The position numbers and the translations under genes are program-made. From Rhodococcus sp. OK302 (GTDB lineage Bacteria; Actinomycetota; Actinomycetes; Mycobacteriales; Mycobacteriaceae): a DNA stretch of 64,000 bases. Location: assembly GCF_002245895.1 (NCBI RefSeq), contig NZ_NPJZ01000001.1:4705501-4769500 (forward strand). The letters run 5' to 3'. Under the pieces are notes generated by a model. The model was not told where the DNA came from. It did no database searches and saw only the letters and a list, made by a program, of their open reading frames with translations. Below are positions 27,465 to 36,416 of this stretch, one piece after another (positions within the stretch are counted from its first letter, which is position 1; each line of letters opens with the position of its first letter).

Positions 27465-28286
27465 CTAGAACGGTCGATCCCCGTCGATCACTACGCGGTG
27501 CATCAGTCGCGGCTGCGTGTAGTCCGCTACCGCATAGTGCTGGGTGCAGCGGTTGTCCCAGAAAGCGACGGAACCTGCCGCCCAGGTGAATCGGCACTGG
27601 AACTCGGGGCCGCGAACGTGATCGCACAGGAAGGGCAACAGCATTTCGTTCTCACGTTCACTGAGTCCGTCGATTCGCGTGGTAAACGTCCGGTTGACGT
27701 ACAACGACTTTCGTCCCGTAACCGGATGCGTCCGGACAACCGGGTGCGAAATGGGCGGGTAGACGTCACCGAGAGGATTGTTACGATGCGTACTCGAATT
27801 CTTGAAATCGTGTGTCGCCGTCATACCGTCGAGCATCTCCTGCAAGCGAGGCGACAACGCTTCGTAGGCAGCTTCCATGTTGGCCCACAAGGTATCTCCG
27901 CCAACGGTGGGTGAGACCAACGAACGCAGAATTGACCCCATCGGTGGAGTGGACTGAAAGGTCGCATCGGAGTGCCAGATATCGGCATTGGAGCGCTTCG
28001 GTTTGGTTCCGCCGCTGGAAAGTGCGTGTACTTCGGGTACGTCCTCGGCTACCGGCGGCAAGAAGGCGAAGAGCTGAGGAACGCCGAAGTGTGCAGCGAA
28101 GTCCGCGTGTGCACGATCGTCGAGTTCTTGATCGCGGAAGAACAGCACCTTGTGTTCGAGCAGCGCCTTCGACACGAATTCGATATCCGAGGTCGAAGTG
28201 CGGGCAAGATCGATCCCGGTAATTTCGGCACCGATGACAGAAGTGAGCGGGCGGATGGCTGGGTTTACCAGTGACTGTAGACGCAT
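27465..28286 (-). CDS. TauD/TfdA-family dioxygenase (alkylsulfatase-like) 2
   Basis: It is a 273-residue Fe(II)/2-oxoglutarate dioxygenase with VIGAEITGIDL, FFRDQELDDRAH, IWHSDATF (H105, D107), the 2OG-binding Thr region GGDTLWANM, and DNRCTQHYAVADY (H250). It is shorter than TauD1 because it lacks the ~40-residue N-terminal leader. It heads the operon with the flavin oxidoreductase and sulfatase 2. A 20-bp palindrome covers its start codon, and the divergent TetR gene 84 bases away is the obvious regulator. Confidence 0.88.
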   Translation of the reverse strand: MRLQSLVNPAIRPLTSVIGAEITGIDLARTSTSDIEFVSKALLEHKVLFFRDQELDDRAHADFAAHFGVPQLFAFLPPVAEDVPEVHALSSGGTKPKRSNADIWHSDATFQSTPPMGSILRSLVSPTVGGDTLWANMEAAYEALSPRLQEMLDGMTATHDFKNSSTHRNNPLGDVYPPISHPVVRTHPVTGRKSLYVNRTFTTRIDGLSERENEMLLPFLCDHVRGPEFQCRFTWAAGSVAFWDNRCTQHYAVADYTQPRLMHRVVIDGDRPF

Positions 28287-28294
28287 GTCTACAG
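28275..28294. promoter_or_regulatory. Perfect palindrome over the TauD2 start codon
   Basis: CTGTAGAC-GCAT-GTCTACAG is perfect, with 8-bp arms, and contains the ATG (28284-28286). A repressor bound here would block a leaderless or short-leader transcript. The TetR encoded at 28371 is the likely ligand. Confidence 0.65.
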
Positions 28295-28370
28295 ATTAGG
28301 CATTCCGCCGGTCATGTCAAGAGCAAGTTTGTTGCCACCCAACATTTCTCGCCCACGATAGAGTGGACCA

Positions 28371-28964
28371 ATGGCACCTGAATCCATCCCGAAACCGACC
28401 GGCGCAGAAGAGGTCAGAGCTGCCGTAATCGAGGTCGCGGGCCGCCATTTCGCAAAAGTAGGAACCAGAGCGTCGCTTCGCGACATCGCGGCCGAGGCGC
28501 GGGTCAACCTGGGACTCATCCACCGCCACATCGGCAACAAGGACGACTTGTTGCGCGCAGTACTGGAATCCCGCAGTCAATCCGGGCTTCAGATCGTCGA
28601 ATCGACAGCCGATCCCAGCGAGGCGATGTCGGAGATCTTTCGTGCCACCATCGCCAACGGCCTGTCCGTTCGAACGATGGCATGGTTATTGCTTTCGGAC
28701 GAAGACCGCGACAAGTTCCCGGTCCAGTTCCCGGCGATCGAAGAACTCAAGCGCCGACTCGGAGCCGATTGCCACATCGACCTGATCGGGGCTTTTGCCC
28801 TCACCTACGGATGGACCGTCTTCGGCGACCAACTTGTCGACGCCTTCGGAAACGAGCCAGAGGACAAGAGCGACATCGACGAACGACTGGCCCTCCTAAT
28901 CGGCAGGCTCGTCTCACAACCGACCGCACCGGAGTCGTCACCGCCCGCACGTGGGCGACACTGA
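28371..28964 (+). CDS. TetR/AcrR-family regulator
   Basis: It is a 197-residue protein with the TetR helix-turn-helix (RAAVIEVAGRHFAKVGTRASLRDIAAEA, then VNLGLIHRHIGNKDDLL). The usual YHHF is IHRHI here. It is divergent from the TauD2-OYE-sulfatase2 operon and precedes an MFS transporter on the same strand, so it probably controls uptake and desulfation together. Confidence 0.88.
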   Translation: MAPESIPKPTGAEEVRAAVIEVAGRHFAKVGTRASLRDIAAEARVNLGLIHRHIGNKDDLLRAVLESRSQSGLQIVESTADPSEAMSEIFRATIANGLSVRTMAWLLLSDEDRDKFPVQFPAIEELKRRLGADCHIDLIGAFALTYGWTVFGDQLVDAFGNEPEDKSDIDERLALLIGRLVSQPTAPESSPPARGRH

Positions 28965-29187
28965 CAACACAGGTCCCGAACACCTTCTCTCCCAGCGCAC
29001 TTCAAACATCAACCGGACCGAATGGTTTGATTGACAGATCGCCCACGGCCGCACCCACAGGAAGGCCATGGGCGCCGGATTCGTCGAAGTGCGATTCCTC
29101 CCGATGACTGGGAGAACTCCTAGACGAAGATCGCTTGCTACACGGAAAGTGACTGACATCACGTCACCTACCAACCTTGGAGATGCC

Positions 29188-30687
29188 ATGGCAAACGCCG
29201 TGCCAGCAGCTACACCTTCGGGCTTTGACTCCGATACCGAATCGCGCTCCAAAAAACAGTCGATTCTCATCATCGCGCTCATCGCATTGATGACCGAAAT
29301 CGTCGCCTTCGAATTCACTCTCATCAGTCCCGGGCTCACTGACATGGCCATCGCGTTCAAGACCAATCAAGTGGGACTGGTCATGACCGTTCCCTTGCTC
29401 GTCGGTGGTGTGGTTGTTCCGATCCTCGGAAAACTTGCCGATGTCCACGGTAAGAAGAAGATGCTGATGTGGGCGAGCGCGTTCTTCCTCCTCGGCACCG
29501 CAATCTGCGCAACTGTCACCAACTTCAACTTCTTCCTCGTCGGGCGTGGCCTGCAGGCAGTCGGTCTGGCATCGGCGGTTATCTGCTACGGATTGATCCG
29601 CGACTTGATCCCCGCTCGCTGGGTCCCTTTGGGCGTAGGCGGAATTGGTGTAGGAATCGGCGCATCGTCCCTCGGCGGACCACTGATCGGTGGCTGGCTC
29701 ATCGACAATCACGGCTTCCGATCAGCCTTCTGGTTTCTCTTCGTCTACTCCGCAGTAGTCATCCTCGCCACTGCGGTGTTCGTTCCCGAGTCGAAGGTCC
29801 GCATCAATCACACCATCGACTACCTCGGCGCAGCGTTGCTCGGACTCGGTGCCAGTTCACTGATCTTCGGAGCAATCCGACCTGACTACCGGGCGGTCGC
29901 CTTCACCGTCGGTGTAGCGATGATCATCGCGTTCATCGTCGCCGAACGCCGCATCGACCAGCCCCTGATCTCGATGGGGCTCCTCTCACGGCCCGGGGTC
30001 TGGATGACACTGCTGATTGCCGCCTGCTACGGCGTGTACAACGGCGCAAACGGCGCGCTGATGCCCCAGATGCTCCGTACCCCCGCCATTCCCGGCAACG
30101 ACGAGTCGGGTCTGGGATTTACTGCCACCGGATACGCTATGCACTACGGCTTGCCGTCCGGACTGGCCGCAGCGATCTGCGGCATCCTCGGCGGCTGGTT
30201 GGCCCGTAGGTACTCACCGCGTTTCGTGATGATCTTCGCGCTCACCATGTGCCTGCTCACTGCCGTCCTTATCGGAGTCGGCGCAGTGGATACCCCCTCC
30301 ATGACGATCCTGGTCGCCATGGTGGCCGGCACCGGAATGGGACTGTACTTCGTCGCCTCCACCAATCTCCTGATCGAAGCGGTTCCTGCCAACACCCAAG
30401 CTGTCACCGGTTCGATGAAGTTCACGTCGGAGCAGGTCTCCGGAGCACTCTCGAGTGCCTTCTTGGGAGCCTTGGCCGCAAACTACGTCCTCATGCTCAA
30501 TCCGACTACGCAGCAGCCGATTTCCTCCGTGCAAGGCTTCGAATACGGATATCTCATCTGCGCGGTCGTGCTCGTCGTGGGTATCGGCGTCGCGCTTATC
30601 ATGCGCCACGGACGCACACCGGCGACCGGTGGTGTCAGCTCGAACCAGACCGAAAACTCGGTCTCGGCAGCACAACTCGCACACTAG
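29188..30687 (+). CDS. MFS transporter
   Basis: The 499-residue protein has 12-14 hydrophobic helices. Motif A (GKLADVHGKKKMLM) follows helix 2 and a motif-C-like stretch (GGIGVGIGASSLGGPLIGGW) lies in helix 5. It is a proton-coupled transporter of the drug/solute type. The start at MANAVPAA is supported by GGAGATGCC. It follows the TetR gene on the plus strand and ends at a strong terminator. The neighbouring sulfatase operon suggests uptake of the sulfated substrate, but export is equally possible from sequence. Confidence 0.85.
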   Translation: MANAVPAATPSGFDSDTESRSKKQSILIIALIALMTEIVAFEFTLISPGLTDMAIAFKTNQVGLVMTVPLLVGGVVVPILGKLADVHGKKKMLMWASAFFLLGTAICATVTNFNFFLVGRGLQAVGLASAVICYGLIRDLIPARWVPLGVGGIGVGIGASSLGGPLIGGWLIDNHGFRSAFWFLFVYSAVVILATAVFVPESKVRINHTIDYLGAALLGLGASSLIFGAIRPDYRAVAFTVGVAMIIAFIVAERRIDQPLISMGLLSRPGVWMTLLIAACYGVYNGANGALMPQMLRTPAIPGNDESGLGFTATGYAMHYGLPSGLAAAICGILGGWLARRYSPRFVMIFALTMCLLTAVLIGVGAVDTPSMTILVAMVAGTGMGLYFVASTNLLIEAVPANTQAVTGSMKFTSEQVSGALSSAFLGALAANYVLMLNPTTQQPISSVQGFEYGYLICAVVLVVGIGVALIMRHGRTPATGGVSSNQTENSVSAAQLAH

Positions 30688-30724
30688 CGGTCGACGGTAC
30701 CTTCCACACACAACCTGCTCAAAT

Positions 30725-30755
30725 GAATTGGCGCCCTCACCGGGGGCGCCAATTC
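30725..30755. terminator. Terminator after the MFS gene
   Basis: GAATTGGCGCCC (30725-30736) pairs perfectly with GGGCGCCAATTC (30744-30755), 12 bp with a 7-base loop, followed by GTTTGT. Confidence 0.85.
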
Positions 30756-30794
30756 GTTTGTCGTTGCCTACTCCACCCTCACAGATTCGAAACA

Positions 30795-30839
30795 AAATGG
30801 CTGTACCCCGCCACCTTGGGTGACGGGGTACAGCCATTT
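30795..30839. terminator. Terminator after the BVMO gene (bidirectional)
   Basis: The arms at 30795-30810 and 30824-30839 (AAATGGCTGTACCCCG and its complement) pair perfectly over 16 bp. A- and T-rich ends let it work in both directions. It lies 20 bases beyond the stop of the minus-strand monooxygenase. Confidence 0.85.
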
Positions 30840-30859
30840 ATCGAGAAGCAGGCGGTAGA

Positions 30860-32494
30860 TCAGTCGTCTGCTGCGACCATTTCAAACCCCTTGTACCCGG
30901 AAGCACTGACGTCTTCACAAATTTGCCGGTAGGTGCCGAACCCGCCGATGAACGGCATGAACACCCGCGGCTTACCCGGAATGTTCGCGCCCAGATACCA
31001 CGAGTTGGCCGAAGGGAAGAGGGTACGAGAGGCCCGTTCGGAGCACTCCTCCACCCACGCATCGGTGGCGGAGGTCGTGGCTTCGACTGTGCGCAGGCCA
31101 TGATCATCGAGGTAGGTGATGAAATCGGAGATCCAGTCCGCATGCTGCTCACCGGCCAAAATCACGTTCGCGAGCACACCGGGGCTACCCGGCCCGGTCA
31201 TGATGAACAGGTTCGGAAATCCCGGAACACCCAGTCCCAGATACGTTCTCGGACCCGCTTCCCAAGCCTGCTTGAGGGTTACCCCACCCCTGCCGGTCAC
31301 GGAGATTCGTTCCAATGCGCCCGTCATGGCGTCGAAGCCCGTAGCAAAGACTATGTCGTCGAGTTCGTAATGCTCGGACATAGTCTTGATCCCAGCCTCG
31401 TCGATCGCCTCGATCGGATCGGACTTGAGATCCACCAGGGTGACGTTGTCCCGGTTATACGTCTCGTAATAGTTGGTGTCGGTGACGATTCGCTTTGTCC
31501 CGATCGGATGATCCTTGGGAATCAGCACTTCCGCGACCGCGGGATCGTCGATCACCGAGCGGATCTTGTCCTCGGCAAACCGTCGAGCAGTGTCATTGGC
31601 TTCGATGTTGCTGGTTTGGTCGGCGAACGTCTTGCCGAACAGCACACCGCCGAGCGTCCAACGCTTGTTGTAGGCCTCGATGCGTTCTTCATCCGATACT
31701 TCCAATGCACTACGGGGATCCGCCGTGAACGGTGACCCGCCGCCGCTGAGCCTCGACAACCGTCGGCGCTCTGCGTAATTGGCTTTCTGCTCCCGACGGG
31801 TTGCTTCGTCGAGTACCGCGTTCCCAGCCGGCACGCTGTAGTTCGCGCTGCGCTGAAAAACACAAAGTTGATCAGCTTGCTCAGCCAGAAGCGGGATCGA
31901 TTGAATTCCGGACGAGCCTGTTCCGATGACCCCGACTCGTCGTCCGGTGAAGTCCACACCCTCGTGGGGCCAATGCCCAGTGTGATAAGTGTTGCCCGCA
32001 AAGGTGTCTCGCCCCTCGATGTTCGGAACATTCGCGGCCGAAAGGCAACCCGTGGCAAAGATGCAGAACCTCGAAGTGATGTCGTGTCCTTGATCCGTGG
32101 TCACACGCCACAGTGAAGCCTCCTCGTCGAATTCAGCGCTGAGAACTCGGGTGTCGAAGGCGAAGTCACTGCGCAGATCGAAACGCTCCGCGACGAAGTT
32201 GATGTACGAGAGAATCTCAGGCTGGGTAGCGTACTTCTCGCTCCAATCCCATTCCTGCTGAACCTCTTCGGAGAACGAGAATGAGTAGTCGACGCTCTCC
32301 ACATCGCAGCGTGCACCCGGGTAGCGATTGAAGTACCAGGTCCCGCCGACATCGGATCCAGCTTCGAAACCCTGGACTGTCAAGCCACTTTGGCGTAACT
32401 TGTGCATCGCGTACATACCGGAAACTCCGGCGCCGACCAGCACCACGTCGACTGTTGCAGCTTCTCGCGAATGTCCCGGGGACGGTTTACTCAT
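30860..32494 (-). CDS. Flavin-containing monooxygenase, Baeyer-Villiger type
   Basis: It is a 544-residue protein with two Rossmann motifs, GAGVSG (21-26, FAD) and GTGSSG (191-196, NADPH), flanking FAGNTYHTGHWP (165-176), the BVMO fingerprint FxGxxxHxxxW. DVGGTWYFNRYPGARCD is typical of cyclohexanone/steroid-type BVMOs. It inserts oxygen next to a ketone to give an ester or lactone. AAGGAATAAGGA sets the ATG. It is divergent from an acetolactate-synthase-like gene. A cyclic ketone substrate fits the neighbouring ring-cleavage genes. Confidence 0.92.
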   Translation of the reverse strand: MSKPSPGHSREAATVDVVLVGAGVSGMYAMHKLRQSGLTVQGFEAGSDVGGTWYFNRYPGARCDVESVDYSFSFSEEVQQEWDWSEKYATQPEILSYINFVAERFDLRSDFAFDTRVLSAEFDEEASLWRVTTDQGHDITSRFCIFATGCLSAANVPNIEGRDTFAGNTYHTGHWPHEGVDFTGRRVGVIGTGSSGIQSIPLLAEQADQLCVFQRSANYSVPAGNAVLDEATRREQKANYAERRRLSRLSGGGSPFTADPRSALEVSDEERIEAYNKRWTLGGVLFGKTFADQTSNIEANDTARRFAEDKIRSVIDDPAVAEVLIPKDHPIGTKRIVTDTNYYETYNRDNVTLVDLKSDPIEAIDEAGIKTMSEHYELDDIVFATGFDAMTGALERISVTGRGGVTLKQAWEAGPRTYLGLGVPGFPNLFIMTGPGSPGVLANVILAGEQHADWISDFITYLDDHGLRTVEATTSATDAWVEECSERASRTLFPSANSWYLGANIPGKPRVFMPFIGGFGTYRQICEDVSASGYKGFEMVAADD

Positions 32495-32510
32495 AGTCCT
32501 TATTCCTTTC

Positions 32511-32523
32511 GTGTGAAACACAC
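32511..32523. promoter_or_regulatory. GTGTG-AAA-CACAC inverted repeat
   Basis: A perfect 5-bp-arm inverted repeat lies 17 bases upstream of the BVMO start, in the divergent gap with the thiamine enzyme gene. A near copy, GTGAAACACAC, is at 47664-47674 upstream of the isomerase and sulfatase 3. It is a possible operator; evidence is weak. Confidence 0.35.
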
Positions 32524-32654
32524 TGACCGCCACAGGGGCAGCCGAGTTCATGGACGGGACGCTACAAGTGATGCGCCCCGATGCGGAACGCATTCTCCCG
32601 GCCAGTGGGTTACTCGAGATCCGCAGCAGATACACCCAGGGAAAGAGATTGTCG

Positions 32655-34325
32655 ATGAAGATGTTCGAGACGACAGATGAGATCACCGGCGGAATGAGTG
32701 TCGCGTTGGCGCTCCAAGCAATGGACGTCACCACCGTCTTCACCATTCCCAGCGCACACAACATGACGATTCTTCGATCGATCGAAGACCTCGGGACCAT
32801 CAGGGTTGTCGGTTGCCGGCACGAACAAGGCGTCCTTCACAGCGCCGACGCCTACGCCCGGGTCATTGGCGGACTAGGCGTGGCGATAGTCAGCGGGGGT
32901 CCGGGCACCGCCAATACGATGGGCGGATTGTACGAGGCTCATCATGCGTCTTCACCCGTCCTTCTGATCACCAGCCAGGTTGAAACCGGCCATCTCGGCC
33001 GCGGGCGCGGCTATGTTCACGAGGCCGAGCATCAGAGCGAGATGTTGCGCACCGCATCCAAGGAGACGGTGACGGTCGAATCAGTGGATGACATCGCGAC
33101 GACTGTCCTGAGACTCGGCCGCGCCGCTCGTTCGGGCCGTCCACGGCCGACGTGTGTCGAGATTCCGTTGGACCTTCAGGACGCGGTCATCGGCGACCCG
33201 CACGCGCTCGACTGCCTTGACACAGATATCCGTCCACTAGTTCGCAAGGCCCCCGATACAGTCAGCATCGACGAAGCCGTGGCGTTGCTGTCCCAGGCAC
33301 ACGCGCCGATCATCTGGGCGGGAGGCGGCGTGGTCCGCTCCGACGCCGTCGCTGCGTTGAAGCTCTTCGCGGAGCGCTGGGATGCACCGGTGATCACCAG
33401 CCGCGAGGGTCGCGGCGCCATCTCGGAATTGGATCCTCGCAGTCTCGGCGGCTATGCGACACTTCCGCCAATGCGTGAGTTCTTGGATACGTGCGATGTG
33501 ATGCTCGCAGTGGGCACACGGTTCCAGATGTATCCGACGGCGCAATGGAATCTGAAACTACCGCCCACCGTGGTTCATCTCGACATCGATCCGACGATGA
33601 TCGGATTGAACTATCCGGCTGCAGCTTCCGTGATTGCCGACGCAGCGGCCGGACTCGACAGTCTCACAAAATCCATGCCGTCGACCGTCGATGCCCCAAC
33701 CCGAGCGGCCCACCTCGAGGCCGGCCGCGACGCTGCGGCGGCAGCACGCGAACTGGTGGCACGTCAGGCCGGCACAGATCACCTTGCGATCAGTGAGATC
33801 ATCACGAGACTGAGGCCCACCGACGGCGCATTGGTCTGCGACGCTACAGTTCCCGCTTACGTGTGGGGCGATCGACTGGTCCCCGTCACGGATGCCGGAA
33901 CCTCTGTTCGTTCGACGGCAGCCGGCATCGGACCTGGCATGGCGATGGCGGTGGGCGCAGCTCTTGCCGCCGACCAACACACGGTCCTGTTGCAGGGCGA
34001 CGGCGGATTCATGTTGGGTGTAGCCGAATTAGCCACCGCCGTACAGTCTTCCGCAAAGGTGATCGTGTGCCTTTTCGACGATCACGGATACGGAATGCTG
34101 CGTGGAATCCAGAGCACCATCGGCGACGGTTCACATCATCACGTCGATCTGACAACCCCCGACTTCACTGCCCTGGCATCGGCATTCGGCGCACCGGCCC
34201 GTCGGGTTTCCGATGTCGGCCAATTCGAATCGGCGTTCACCGAAGCACTCGGACACGACGGTCCGACGCTCATTCACGTCGAGATGGCAGCTCTGGCTCC
34301 ATTGCAGCGGAACCTCGGGACGTGA
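32655..34325 (+). CDS. Acetolactate-synthase-like thiamine-diphosphate enzyme 1
   Basis: It is a 556-residue three-domain ThDP enzyme. The catalytic Glu is in GCRHEQGVLHSADAYAR, and VSGGPGTANTMGGLYEAHHA is the Pyr-domain loop. The ThDP motif is GDGGFMLG...FDDHGYGML, with Asp-Asp where most relatives have Asn-Asn or Asn-Asp. Family members make or break C-C bonds next to a carbonyl (acetolactate synthase, 2-hydroxyacyl-CoA lyase, benzoylformate decarboxylase). No ilvN partner is adjacent, so it is unlikely to be biosynthetic. It converges on thiamine enzyme 2 with a 25-base gap. Confidence 0.85.
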   Translation: MKMFETTDEITGGMSVALALQAMDVTTVFTIPSAHNMTILRSIEDLGTIRVVGCRHEQGVLHSADAYARVIGGLGVAIVSGGPGTANTMGGLYEAHHASSPVLLITSQVETGHLGRGRGYVHEAEHQSEMLRTASKETVTVESVDDIATTVLRLGRAARSGRPRPTCVEIPLDLQDAVIGDPHALDCLDTDIRPLVRKAPDTVSIDEAVALLSQAHAPIIWAGGGVVRSDAVAALKLFAERWDAPVITSREGRGAISELDPRSLGGYATLPPMREFLDTCDVMLAVGTRFQMYPTAQWNLKLPPTVVHLDIDPTMIGLNYPAAASVIADAAAGLDSLTKSMPSTVDAPTRAAHLEAGRDAAAAARELVARQAGTDHLAISEIITRLRPTDGALVCDATVPAYVWGDRLVPVTDAGTSVRSTAAGIGPGMAMAVGAALAADQHTVLLQGDGGFMLGVAELATAVQSSAKVIVCLFDDHGYGMLRGIQSTIGDGSHHHVDLTTPDFTALASAFGAPARRVSDVGQFESAFTEALGHDGPTLIHVEMAALAPLQRNLGT

Positions 34326-34350
34326 GAATCGTTCAACTTCCAGGAGGTCG

Positions 34351-36024
34351 TCAGCGAAAGTTGTCGGGTACCGGCGACATGTACGTGTCGCCGCCGTGTG
34401 TGGAGATGCGCAGCTCTCGCGAGGTGATGAACTCCAGGAGCACGGGGCGACCGGCCTCCGTCTGTGCGATTCCGCGCTTCAGGGCGCCGGCAATCTCACT
34501 CGGATCGTCGATGCGCTCGGCGTATGCACCCAGCGAGCGGGCCATCGCGGTGTAGTCACCAGAGATGTTCATCGTGCCGAACTTCTTCTGGGACAACCCC
34601 ATCGCGTTGGTCTCCATCGCCATGTACGAGTTGTTCAAGAGGATCGACAAGATGGGGATCTGCTCTCGCACGCAGGTTTCCAGCTCGAGCCCGGTGAATC
34701 CGATGGCAGCGTCACCCCAGACATTGATGCACAACTTCTCGGGGTGAACCAGTTTCGCGCCCATCGCGAGGCCGAGCCCGTAACCGAGTTGAGTGGTCTT
34801 TCCCCACCCGAGGTAGGACAGGGGCGCGACAGACTTCCAGAACGGTGACAGCTGATCCCGTGGCGAGCCCGCGTCGTGCGTGATGACGGTGTCTGCGGGA
34901 TCGGTCGCCTGGATGAGTTCCCAGATCACTCGATATGCGGAAACAGGATTCTCGTCGGAGGTGAGAAGCGGCATCCATTCCGCCAGCCACGCGTCGTACA
35001 CCTCACGAATCTCGCTCACAACGGCGTCGGCATCTCGAACGGTGCTGTCGGTCAGTTCTGCCACCGCCGCCAGCAGCGCGTCGAGTGTGAGTGCGGCGTC
35101 GCCGACCAACCCGATCTCGGCTACGACCGAATTGTCGAGGTGTGCCGGATCCAGCGTCGCATGAATCACCCGCTTACCCTTCGGAATCGCGACGCCGAAA
35201 TCGGTTGGCGTGAAACTGCATCCGACGCCGAGAATCACATCCGCTTTCTCGAGGAAGTGATGGACAGTACGAGGCATTGCTCGTCCGCCCGTCCCGAGAG
35301 ACAGAGGGTGGTTCTCCGGGAATGCACTTTTGCCTTCCTGGGTCGTGATGACTGGGATTGCCAGCATTTCTGCACACTGCTGCAGTTGCGACCAGGCCTG
35401 CGCGTAGTGCACACCCTGACCGACATAGATGACGGGACGCTCAGCAGCGACAAGCAGTTCTGCCGCGCGTCGCACAGCGACCGGGTCCGGACCGGATCGG
35501 GTTCTGACAACTGGCTGATAATCGAAGGGCACGGTGACGTCTTCGAACCACAGGTCGCGGGGAATCTCGACCACGACCGGCCCGCCTCTTCCGTTCTTCA
35601 ATCGACTGAATGCTCGACGAAAAACGGGAACGACCTGGTTGGGATCGTTGATCGGTTCGACCGACTTCGAAATTGAACGCAGGCTGATCGTGGAGTTGAA
35701 ATTCGGCGCGAGGTGGGCTTCGTCTCTCCGATAGCCCATCGGGAGAACAAGAATCGGCACGGACTCACCGTACGCTTGCGCAACTGCTCCCAGACCGTTC
35801 TCGATTCCAGGTCCGTGCTGTGTGGCATAGACGCCGATCTTTCGACCGCTCGTAACCCGTGAAATTGCATCTGCGATATGGCCGCCGGTTCGTTCAGCTC
35901 GCGTTATGACCGGCCGAATATCCGCATCCGCAGCGTATTCGAAGACGTAGTTCAGTGGGTACCCGCACACGATCTCGATACCTTCTGCTTCGAGAATTCG
36001 GGCTACAGCTTCGCCGAACTTCAT
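34351..36024 (-). CDS. Acetolactate-synthase-like thiamine-diphosphate enzyme 2
   Basis: It is a 557-residue three-domain ThDP enzyme: catalytic Glu in ITRAERTGGHIADA, loop YATQHGPGIENGLGAVAQAY, and metal motif WGDAAIGFTG...LLNNSYMAM. It is a paralogue rather than a duplicate of enzyme 1, since the core motifs differ throughout. The chemistry is probably carboligation or decarboxylation of a 2-oxo acid or diketone, but the substrate is unknown. AGGGAG lies seven bases upstream of the ATG. A KstR2-like palindrome with one mismatch lies at 36047-36060, 23 bases upstream. Confidence 0.85.
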   Translation of the reverse strand: MKFGEAVARILEAEGIEIVCGYPLNYVFEYAADADIRPVITRAERTGGHIADAISRVTSGRKIGVYATQHGPGIENGLGAVAQAYGESVPILVLPMGYRRDEAHLAPNFNSTISLRSISKSVEPINDPNQVVPVFRRAFSRLKNGRGGPVVVEIPRDLWFEDVTVPFDYQPVVRTRSGPDPVAVRRAAELLVAAERPVIYVGQGVHYAQAWSQLQQCAEMLAIPVITTQEGKSAFPENHPLSLGTGGRAMPRTVHHFLEKADVILGVGCSFTPTDFGVAIPKGKRVIHATLDPAHLDNSVVAEIGLVGDAALTLDALLAAVAELTDSTVRDADAVVSEIREVYDAWLAEWMPLLTSDENPVSAYRVIWELIQATDPADTVITHDAGSPRDQLSPFWKSVAPLSYLGWGKTTQLGYGLGLAMGAKLVHPEKLCINVWGDAAIGFTGLELETCVREQIPILSILLNNSYMAMETNAMGLSQKKFGTMNISGDYTAMARSLGAYAERIDDPSEIAGALKRGIAQTEAGRPVLLEFITSRELRISTHGGDTYMSPVPDNFR

Positions 36025-36046
36025 GGAATCTCCCTCTGGTTCATCA

Positions 36047-36060
36047 ATGAAACGTTTGCT
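36047..36060. promoter_or_regulatory. KstR2-like operator, site 1
   Basis: ATGAAACGTTTGCT fits A-n-CAAA-n-G-TTTG-n-T with one mismatch, 23 bases upstream of thiamine enzyme 2. It overlaps the likely promoter. Confidence 0.55.
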
Positions 36061-36264
36061 ATGTGCAGTGCAGCCGAGATCACCCGATCGAACCGCATTC
36101 CGCAAGAAGTCATCCCGCCTAGCGGACCTTCAGTCCCGATCGTGGCTGAGGCCGGCGCACGCGCTCACTCGTTCCGCGATTCGGTCAGATCCGCTTCCCG
36201 TGGAGGTATGAATCACCCTGTCCCCCAGTGTTCTACGCTACAAATTGCCAAGTGGTCGAAATGT

Positions 36265-36278
36265 AGCAAATGTTTGAT
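36265..36278. promoter_or_regulatory. KstR2-like operator, site 2
   Basis: AGCAAATGTTTGAT is an exact match to the shared 14-bp motif, about 140 bases upstream of the transketolase-like N-subunit. Confidence 0.7.
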
Positions 36279-36416
36279 ACACCGGTTAGTGTTGGCGCCT
36301 GGACGACTTGTCGACATCAACTCGAGAACGACCCAGCAGTGGTGGCGTGACATCAAATCCCATCCCGATACCAGGTGGGTATCTCCAACCGAACGAAGTA
36401 GTCGAGGAAGGATCAC

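Larger units (their letters stand above)
36025..36416. other. Gene-free 392-base divergent control region
   Basis: It lies between thiamine enzyme 2 (minus) and the transketolase-like pair (plus). It holds two KstR2-like palindromes near 36047 and 36265. I see no convincing protein: the in-frame stretch after 36060 has no recognisable domain and no ribosome site. Confidence 0.6.
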
